Source: JAVBTT01 sp031556035
GTDB taxonomy: Bacteria > Bacillota > Clostridia > Oscillospirales > UBA929
NCBI GenBank assembly: GCA_031556035.1
Contig: JAVBTT010000035.1
Location: forward strand, 1 to 22,000
Direction: 5' to 3'
Length of the DNA: 22,000 nt
In this document: one piece after another, positions 15,448 to 22,000 of the stretch
Layout of the letters: each line of letters begins with the position of its first letter
Position numbering within the stretch: position 1 is the stretch's first letter
The notes under the pieces: model-generated
Databases searched by the model: none
Seen by the model: the letters and a program-made list of their open reading frames with translations, nothing else
Told to the model about the DNA's origin: nothing
Translations under genes and position numbers: made by a program

Positions 15448-16680
15448 ATGAATACTGTGACGACAAACGATCGGGAAATTCTGCGCAAGCTTGCAAGGCG
15501 CCAGAGGGATGTCGCCCTGTCGCCCGAAATGGACGAGCGGGTTTCTTCGTGGAAAGCCCTGAACAACTTCCGAATGAAGCGCCCGATGGTGGTACTGGAG
15601 CTTGCCACCTTTGAGCAGGAGCTGATCCCTCAGCGGCTTGCGTGCGAGAACAGTACCTTGAGAAAAATCGAGGCGGAGCTTTGGCGTAATATCCTTCCCT
15701 TCGAGCTCTTTGAGGACGACTACGCCGTGCCGGACTACTTTCCCGTCCCCTGGAGCATACGCTTTGAGCTGTTCGGAGTCACGATAAAGCGCGCGCACGC
15801 GGACGGCAGCCTCGGGCACCGTTTCGAGTATATTGTCGACGACCTCGAGACGGATTTTCCACGCCTCGGCGAGAGCCGCTGGAGCGTGGACCGCGGTGAG
15901 ACAAAGGCGAATATGGAGCTCGCGGGGGACATATTCGGCGATATCCTCCCTCCAAAGCTCGTTATGGACGCGGTGTATTCCGTGCCCACCCAGCAGGTGG
16001 TGCACATGATGGGCATGGAAAACATGCTCTACGCGATGATGGACTGTCCGGACGTGTTCAAGGCGCTGATGAACAGAATCGCCGAGGACACGGTCGCTTA
16101 CTTCAGATGGCTGGAGAGCGAGGGGCTGCTGCTGCCCACCGCGAGCTTTGAAAGGCTGGGTCAGGGGACGTGGTGCTTCACTGACGAGCTGCCGCACGGC
16201 GCCGTGTCCTCCACAAGGGAGGTCTGGGGCTTTATGGACTCGCAGGAGACGGTCGGCATTTCACCTGAGATGTATGGGGAGTTTGTCTTTCCGTATTACC
16301 AGAGGATCGCGGGAGAGTACGGCCTGCTGTCCTACGGCTGCTGCGAGCCGGTGCATGCCATTTGGGAGCCCTATCTGAGCAAGCTGGGCAATCTCCGCAA
16401 GGTTTCGATTTCCCCATGGTGCGACGAGGAATATATGGGCGCCCGGCTGCGGGGGAAACGGATCGTGTATCAGCGCAAGCCCAGCCCGAATTTCCTGGGC
16501 GTCGGCTCGGAGCTGGACGAGGATGAAATCAGGAAGCACATCATAAAGACCCTGAAGGCTGCGAAGGGCTGCGCGCTGGAGTTCACGCAGCGGGATGTCT
16601 ATACGCTGAACGGGAATCCGGAAAAGGCGCGGCGGTATATTGCGATTATACGCCAGTGCATCGAAGATCATTGGGAATAA
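15448..16680 (+). CDS. UROD/MetE-like superfamily protein, function unknown
   Basis: A 410-residue cytoplasmic protein with no signal peptide. Overall pattern (DIFGDILPPKLVMDAVYSVPTQQ, then MYGEFVFPYYQRIAGEYGLLSYGCCEPV, then LRKVSISPWCDEEYM) matches the uroporphyrinogen decarboxylase-like/MtaA-CmuA-type barrel family. The YGCCEP motif places Cys298, Cys299 and Glu300 where methyltransferase relatives bind zinc or substrate; metal binding here is inference. It is unlikely to be the haem enzyme HemE, as it lacks that protein's typical N-terminal substrate motif and sits among carbohydrate genes. AGGAGGG lies 5 nt before the ATG. It precedes the GH53 gene by 214 nt on the same strand without a clear terminator, so the two may be co-transcribed. 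Confidence 0.78.
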   Translation: MNTVTTNDREILRKLARRQRDVALSPEMDERVSSWKALNNFRMKRPMVVLELATFEQELIPQRLACENSTLRKIEAELWRNILPFELFEDDYAVPDYFPVPWSIRFELFGVTIKRAHADGSLGHRFEYIVDDLETDFPRLGESRWSVDRGETKANMELAGDIFGDILPPKLVMDAVYSVPTQQVVHMMGMENMLYAMMDCPDVFKALMNRIAEDTVAYFRWLESEGLLLPTASFERLGQGTWCFTDELPHGAVSSTREVWGFMDSQETVGISPEMYGEFVFPYYQRIAGEYGLLSYGCCEPVHAIWEPYLSKLGNLRKVSISPWCDEEYMGARLRGKRIVYQRKPSPNFLGVGSELDEDEIRKHIIKTLKAAKGCALEFTQRDVYTLNGNPEKARRYIAIIRQCIEDHWE

Positions 16681-16894
16681 ATGACCGGTTATTTATCGCC
16701 GGTTGCGGCAACCGCTGTGTATAGAATGCAGCAGTTAGATAAAACGCACATAATACCACAGGATATTTTAAGCTATATGCATAATTTATACATAATAGAT
16801 GAAATGTCATGTTTTCATTTTTTGTTTTTGGAGGTACCCTATAGTTATAGGCTCACAATAGGCTAACAAAAAATCGTAAAGGAGAATCAGAAAA
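16681..16894 (+). other. Intergenic region before the GH53 gene
   Basis: The left end has a short stem CGGTTG/CAACCG (16700-16714) without a T-run, so no convincing terminator follows the UROD-like gene. The middle is strongly AT-rich. An inverted repeat CCTATA-GT-TATAGG spans 16838-16851 and contains TATAGT (16840-16845), which could be a -10 box, but no good -35 is seen. AAAGGAG (16878-16884) lies 10 nt before the GH53 start. A short open frame here has no ribosome binding site and is not called. Confidence 0.5.
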
Positions 16895-19800
16895 ATGAAG
16901 AAGAGATTTCTACCCCTGCTGCTCGCGCTGGCCTTAGTCATTTCCATGCTGCCCGCGTCGGTTCTCGCCGCGGACGACGCAAACGCGGCCGGAGTGCCCA
17001 ACGGAGGCTTTGAGTTGGGCATGGCCGGCTGGAACACCGATAACGGCGGCGCGGCGGCAATTATCACACCCGGTTATGAAAGCGACAATGCCCTCAGGCA
17101 CAGCGGAGCTAATGATTACAGCGCGTTTACCTATCAGCAGTTGACGGGACTGGAGAACGGATACTACACGATGTCCGCGTATACAAAGAGCAGCGGCGGG
17201 CAGAAGCACGCGTATCTGTCGGCCAACGTGCCCGGTTACACCGACTTTAAGACGGCCCTGCCGGCAATCGGCGACACCTGGACCAGGGTGGTCATCCGAG
17301 GCATCCATGTGACCGACGGCACGATGAAGATCGGCATGTATTCCGACGCGGCGGCCGGCCAGTGGGCGATGGCGGACGAATTCAGCCTTGTCAAGGACGA
17401 CAAGCCGTACACCATGCTCATTGGCGGGGATGTCTCCCGGGTTACGACCGTTGAAGACCGCGGGGGGAAATATCTCGATGAAAACGGCGTACAGAGAGAC
17501 CCATTTCAGATCCTCGCCGAAAAGGGCTTCAACATGGTCCGCATCAGGCTGTACAACGAGCCCGGCCGCGCGACCGACGGCAGCGGCTATCAGGGAGTAA
17601 ACGATTCACTGTCTCAGGCCAAACGGGCAGCGGCGGCCGGAATGGCAATCAATCTCACCCTTACATACGGAGATACCTGGACGAACGGCACGCTGCAGGA
17701 TCCGCCGCGCTCATGGAGTCAGTATATTGCGAACAATAATCTGACAACCGAGGAGGCGGTTACCTACCTCGAAAAACAGTGCTTTGAATATGCTAAAAAC
17801 TTTATGCAAAAAATGAAGGATCAAAATACACTCCCCGCATATGTGACCCTGGGCAATGAAACGGGGGGAGGCCTCCTGTTCCCGTACGGCAACGCGGTAC
17901 CGGAAAAGTGGCCCAATTTGGCACGATTCTATGAGGCCGGTTACAGAGGCGTCAAGGAAGTGTCGCCCGATACGCAGGTGGGCATTCATCTGGACGACGC
18001 GGGCAATGTCGGCAAATATGTCTCGTACTTTGAGAACGTGAAGAAGTACGGCGCCTCCTTCGACTTTATCGCCGCCTCCTATTACCCGTTCTGGACCAAC
18101 AAGACCGTGCAGCAGGGCGTCGTGGATTTCGTCAATCAGGTGTCCGCGCACTTTGGCGTGGATGTCCTGCTGAACGAGACGGGATACAATTTCGCTCCGC
18201 TCAGGCCCGGCGGCTACGCCGGTCAGCTTACAAACGCGGGCCCCTATGCTGAAACGTACGGCGATTCCATAGAGGGGCAGCGCGCGTTCATGGCCGAGCT
18301 TTTCAACGGCATGAAGAATGTGGACGGCGGCCGCTGCGTCGGCGACGCCTATTGGGATCCGATGTACATCTATATACCGGGCAGTCTGAACGACCAGGTT
18401 GCCAATACAACGCTGTTTGGCTTCGACGGCAGGGTGCTTCCTGCACTGGAGAGCTTTAACGACAACACCTCAGGCAGGACAACCGCGTTTGTCGAGGGCC
18501 GCGTGGTGGGCGCAAACAGCCAGCCCGTCCCCTTCGCGGACATCGTGTTTACGATTGGCGGAAACACCTACAACCTGCAGAGCGACAAGTTCGGCAACTA
18601 CTGGGTTCCGGGGATCGCTCCCGCGTCCGGCGGCGCGATCACCGTCAGCAAGCAGGGCTACACTGGCGGAAGCCTTGAAAACATCACCGTACCTCTGGCT
18701 CAGAATGTGCAGCTTCCGGACGTCGTCCTGACAGGCGGCGGCGCGATCTCGGGCAAGGTATCAGATACGAGCGGGAACGCCGTGGCGGGCGCCACCGTGA
18801 CGGCGACTGCCGGCACATCCAGTTATCCGGTCTTGACGGACGCCTCGGGCAACTATGTTGTCAACGACCTTCCGGATGCCTCAGGCATATCCATTGTCGC
18901 CTCAAAAGACGGCTATACATCGTCCGCGGCCCTGACCGGCCTGAGCGTGATCGCCGGGCAGACCCTGACTGGACAAGACCGCACCGTCACCCTGACATCC
19001 GGTAAATTCTTCGGCGTTGTGAAAGACGGCGACGGCAATCCCCTGGCGGGTGCGACGGTAAGCAGCTATATCTCCAACCGGCTTTATGAGACGAAGACGG
19101 CGGCGGACGGCTCCTACGAGCTCTCCCCGATCCCGGCGGGCAGTTCGAACCGGAGCGTCACGGCCTCCCTGAACGGCTACTTGTCCGTGACATCCAGCGC
19201 AAGGGTGGCGACGGCGGGAACGAACACGGAACTGAACTACACCCTGCTTTACAATGTGGGTAATATTGAAGGCGTTGTCAAGGATGTGAACGGGCTGCCG
19301 GTGGCGGGCGCTGCAATCGCGGCGGGAACATACCGGGCCGTCTCGGATGAGAACGGGCGCTATGCCCTGAACAATGTGGCGGTGCGCTCGAGCGCGACGG
19401 CTTATGTAAACTATACCCTCATCGCGAGCAAGGCCGGCTACGCGGACGGCAGGGTGACGGGCGTAAACCTGGTCGTGGGCGACACGATCTCTCCGGTCGA
19501 AATTATTATGCCGGATGCCGTATCTGTGCCGAATATCGGCTTTGAGGAGACGGCGGGTGGAAATAATCCGCTGTTTCCGGCTCAGTGGACGGTGGATACC
19601 AACAATGCCGGTTCCGTTCGGGCTGCGGAACACTCATATGCCCAGGACGGCGTCAATTGCTTGATTTTCGAGGATGGCGCAAACAGGGCCGCGTGGGACT
19701 CGAATGTGTACCAGACGCTGACGGGCCTGCAGGATGGCATATACGCCATATCAGTGTGGCAGGCAAGGGGCGGGAGCGGCGCCAACCAATGCTATATGTA

Positions 19801-22000
19801 CGCCGCGGACTATGACAATACCAACCCGGACGCACGGACGCAGGTCAATTTGACGGCGTCCAACACAATGATCCGCTTTTCGATGAACGTCACGGTGAAG
19901 GGCGAAAAAATGACTCTCGGTTTTGTATCGACGGCAAGCGCCTCGAACAGCGTATGGATCATCATAGACGGCCTCCAGGTGGGCTATATCGGGACTGAGA
20001 ATCCTTCCGTCGGCCCTTACTATATCGCGCTGTCGGAAAAAGCGTCCACTCTCAAAGTTGGCGAGACGATGAAGCCCGAAGTGACGGTCAGCCCAGCGTC
20101 TGCTCCCGACAAAACCGTCACATGGGCGAGCGGCAATCCCTCCGTCGCCGAGGTTTCCCCGGACGGCACCATCACAGCTAAAGCCCCCGGAACCGCCGAT
20201 ATTACAGCTACGACCAACGTCAACAACAAGACTGCGGCATGCGCGGTAACCGTCTTATCCGACACCTATATCCAAAACGGTGACTTTGAGCTCGGTTCGG
20301 AATTCTGGACGCTGGGCGGAGAAATCGTTGAGGGCGGCTATGACGGCGGCAAGGCGCTGCAGCATTCCGCGACAGGGCCGGCAGTGACATCGCAGACTAT
20401 CACCGGCCTCAAAAACGGCTTTTACACCCTGACAGGATATGTCAAAAACGACAACGCCGGCGCCACGGCTTATCTCTACGGCGACGGCCGCGGGGATACT
20501 TCCAGGGCCATGACCGCCGCTCCGCGCACGAACTTTGGCTATTCAGGCGAGCCGGCGTGGAAAAAGGTGACGGTCAGGGGAATCGAGGTCGTCAACGGCA
20601 CGCTGGAAATCGGGTTCTATACGGACCTAAAGTCGGGCCAGGTCATGAAGCTGGACAATGTGCAGCTTGAGCCGGGCGAGAAATATGAAAACCTGATTGG
20701 CGGCGATGTGACCGAGATCACATACGTGGAGGACAACGGCGGCCGTTATTACGACAAGGACGGCAATCAGCGCGATCCGTTCAATCTGCTTGCCGAGGCG
20801 GGCTGGAACATCGTCCGCATCCGCGTCTACAACGACCCCGGCGTGGGACACGGCGATTCGGATTACTATGTGCCGGCCGGTTATCAGGACGCCGACGACG
20901 CGCTGAAGCTGGCCAAACGCGCCAAGGACGCCGGTATGCAGATTCAGCTTTCTTTCCACTACAGCGACTGGTGGACAAATCCCGGTACACAGCGCATGCC
21001 TTCGGCCTGGCAGGCGGAGCTGGATAAGCTCAGCAACAACACTGAGAAAATCGACAGGCTTGAGAAATTCGTATACGACTACACCAATGATTTAATGACC
21101 AGAATGGCGCAACAGGGGACTTTGCCGGAGTATGTCTCAATTGGGAACGAGATTCGCAGCGGCCTGCTGACCCAAACCTCTTCCGGCTCGTCCGCCGGCG
21201 GATACGGTGGCGGAACCGGCAACTGGGCGAATCTGGCCAGGTACCTCAACGCGGGCTCCAAGGCCGTTCGCGAGGTGAGCACAGCTTACGGAGAAACATT
21301 CGGGTTCCAGTCGAAGGTCATCATCCACCTGGATGAAGGCGGGAATTTCAGTGCCTATAATTCTTTCTTTGGAAACGCGGAAAACAGAAATGTCGACTAC
21401 GACATCATCGGCTCGTCCTGTTACCCGTACTGGACGAACAAGCAAGCGTACCAGTTCCTCGATTTCAGCAATCAGGTGATCGACAGGTTCGGCAAGCCCG
21501 TCATGTACATGGAGACGGGCTTTGGATGGACGCCGCTCGCCGGCAACGGGACGACCGGACAGCTTCAGCACGGCGGCCCCTACGGCAACGCCGCCGCGTA
21601 TAACGCCGACCTCCAGAGGGACTTCATGATCGAGCTGTTCAACACCATTAAGGAAGCCAAAAACGGCATGTGTGTCGGCGATCTCTATTGGGATCCCGTG
21701 ATGATCTACGCGGAAGGGAACGCCGGCTGGGCCCTTATCAACAACTGTGACGAGCCGGCGTACAACACGGTGGACAACACCACGCTGTTTGACTTCGAGG
21801 GCAAGGCCCTGCCGGTTATGGACGCGTATACGTTCAACACCGAAGGTGCGGCGACCGGTATCATCAGCGGCAGGGTGCTTGATTCCAACGGCAGCATTGT
21901 CAGAGGCGCGACGGTGTCGGCCGGCGGCAAGACCGCCACCACCAACGCGATTGGAGAGTACATTTTGTCCGGGATTCTGCCGGGAACCTATACGGTTTCA
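16895..22000 (+). CDS. Secreted tandem GH53 endo-beta-1,4-galactanase, multidomain, cut by window end
   Basis: At least 1702 residues with no stop before the right edge; AAAGGAG lies 10 nt before the ATG. The signal peptide MKKRFLPLLLALALVISM...SVLA is probably cleaved near 25-26. Domains in order: carbohydrate-binding-like module (about 34-165); GH53 domain 1 (166-527), acid/base Glu322 in LGNET and nucleophile Glu428 in LLNETGY; four carboxypeptidase-regulatory-like Ig modules (534-872); a second binding-like module (876-1035); a bacterial Ig-like Big_2 module (1042-1122); a third binding-like module (1123-1262); GH53 domain 2 (1264-1640), Glu1419 in IGNEI and Glu1540 in MYMETGF; then the start of another Ig module. 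GH53 enzymes cut beta-1,4-galactan of pectin rhamnogalacturonan I. Domain 2 keeps FHYSDWW (His1355); domain 1 has LTYGDTW instead. The binding modules resemble those fused to other GH53 enzymes, possibly CBM61, which I cannot confirm. How it is held at the surface is not visible. Confidence 0.93.
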   Translation, partial: MKKRFLPLLLALALVISMLPASVLAADDANAAGVPNGGFELGMAGWNTDNGGAAAIITPGYESDNALRHSGANDYSAFTYQQLTGLENGYYTMSAYTKSSGGQKHAYLSANVPGYTDFKTALPAIGDTWTRVVIRGIHVTDGTMKIGMYSDAAAGQWAMADEFSLVKDDKPYTMLIGGDVSRVTTVEDRGGKYLDENGVQRDPFQILAEKGFNMVRIRLYNEPGRATDGSGYQGVNDSLSQAKRAAAAGMAINLTLTYGDTWTNGTLQDPPRSWSQYIANNNLTTEEAVTYLEKQCFEYAKNFMQKMKDQNTLPAYVTLGNETGGGLLFPYGNAVPEKWPNLARFYEAGYRGVKEVSPDTQVGIHLDDAGNVGKYVSYFENVKKYGASFDFIAASYYPFWTNKTVQQGVVDFVNQVSAHFGVDVLLNETGYNFAPLRPGGYAGQLTNAGPYAETYGDSIEGQRAFMAELFNGMKNVDGGRCVGDAYWDPMYIYIPGSLNDQVANTTLFGFDGRVLPALESFNDNTSGRTTAFVEGRVVGANSQPVPFADIVFTIGGNTYNLQSDKFGNYWVPGIAPASGGAITVSKQGYTGGSLENITVPLAQNVQLPDVVLTGGGAISGKVSDTSGNAVAGATVTATAGTSSYPVLTDASGNYVVNDLPDASGISIVASKDGYTSSAALTGLSVIAGQTLTGQDRTVTLTSGKFFGVVKDGDGNPLAGATVSSYISNRLYETKTAADGSYELSPIPAGSSNRSVTASLNGYLSVTSSARVATAGTNTELNYTLLYNVGNIEGVVKDVNGLPVAGAAIAAGTYRAVSDENGRYALNNVAVRSSATAYVNYTLIASKAGYADGRVTGVNLVVGDTISPVEIIMPDAVSVPNIGFEETAGGNNPLFPAQWTVDTNNAGSVRAAEHSYAQDGVNCLIFEDGANRAAWDSNVYQTLTGLQDGIYAISVWQARGGSGANQCYMYAADYDNTNPDARTQVNLTASNTMIRFSMNVTVKGEKMTLGFVSTASASNSVWIIIDGLQVGYIGTENPSVGPYYIALSEKASTLKVGETMKPEVTVSPASAPDKTVTWASGNPSVAEVSPDGTITAKAPGTADITATTNVNNKTAACAVTVLSDTYIQNGDFELGSEFWTLGGEIVEGGYDGGKALQHSATGPAVTSQTITGLKNGFYTLTGYVKNDNAGATAYLYGDGRGDTSRAMTAAPRTNFGYSGEPAWKKVTVRGIEVVNGTLEIGFYTDLKSGQVMKLDNVQLEPGEKYENLIGGDVTEITYVEDNGGRYYDKDGNQRDPFNLLAEAGWNIVRIRVYNDPGVGHGDSDYYVPAGYQDADDALKLAKRAKDAGMQIQLSFHYSDWWTNPGTQRMPSAWQAELDKLSNNTEKIDRLEKFVYDYTNDLMTRMAQQGTLPEYVSIGNEIRSGLLTQTSSGSSAGGYGGGTGNWANLARYLNAGSKAVREVSTAYGETFGFQSKVIIHLDEGGNFSAYNSFFGNAENRNVDYDIIGSSCYPYWTNKQAYQFLDFSNQVIDRFGKPVMYMETGFGWTPLAGNGTTGQLQHGGPYGNAAAYNADLQRDFMIELFNTIKEAKNGMCVGDLYWDPVMIYAEGNAGWALINNCDEPAYNTVDNTTLFDFEGKALPVMDAYTFNTEGAATGIISGRVLDSNGSIVRGATVSAGGKTATTNAIGEYILSGILPGTYTVS

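Noticed and set aside
15337..16197. Open frame of 286 codons antisense to the UROD-like gene
   Set aside because: Low-complexity basic translation without motifs, and it crosses the promoter region of the real gene.
16681..16866. 61-codon frame directly after the UROD-like stop
   Set aside because: No ribosome binding site, AT-rich non-coding composition, and it covers the probable promoter region of the GH53 gene.
18902..19633. Minus-strand open frame within the GH53 gene
   Set aside because: Antisense to clear carboxypeptidase-regulatory-like repeats in a continuous frame; an Arg/His-rich shadow product.

Overview
The window looks like part of a galactan-utilisation locus from a moderately GC-rich Gram-positive (Firmicutes/Clostridia-type) bacterium. 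The taxonomic hint comes from strong AGGAGG-like ribosome binding sites, a lipoprotein sugar-binding protein with an S/T/P-rich linker, a CUT1 ABC importer without its own ATPase, an AraC/cupin regulator, and a YesM/YesN-type two-component system. Species cannot be named from this sequence alone. No tRNA, rRNA, CRISPR array, insertion sequence or phage gene was seen.

Layout. (1) 204-7045, minus strand: a five-gene catabolic operon transcribed from a likely promoter at 7117-7145. Its order is sugar-binding lipoprotein, permease, permease, GH35-type beta-galactosidase, galactokinase (galK). (2) 7251-8138, minus strand: an AraC-family regulator just upstream of that operon, with a promoter so close to its ATG that the message is probably leaderless. 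(3) 8482-11760, plus strand: a 1092-residue DUF5107 + TPR protein of unknown activity, divergent from the regulator. (4) 11761-11980: a structured convergent intergenic region with a bidirectional terminator. (5) 11981-15221, minus strand: an overlapping sensor kinase/response regulator pair. (6) 15448-22000, plus strand, divergent from the two-component system: a UROD/MetE-like-fold protein of unknown function, then a giant secreted enzyme with two GH53 endo-beta-1,4-galactanase domains. The GH53 gene is still open at the right edge, with at least 1702 codons and no stop.

How the parts fit (inference from families). The secreted tandem-GH53 protein cuts pectic beta-1,4-galactan outside the cell. 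The binding protein and two permeases import galacto-oligosaccharides, powered by an ATPase encoded elsewhere. The GH35 enzyme releases galactose inside the cell and GalK makes galactose-1-phosphate. The AraC protein probably controls the uptake/catabolic operon. The two-component system may control the divergent UROD-like/GH53 unit. galT and galE are not present and could lie beyond the left edge.

Most interesting points: the tandem GH53 architecture, in which the first catalytic domain has lost the conserved FHYSD-type His although both catalytic Glu residues remain; the two function-unknown proteins (DUF5107-TPR and UROD-like) embedded in the locus; the probably leaderless regulator mRNA; and a galK that is visibly more AT-rich than its operon partners.
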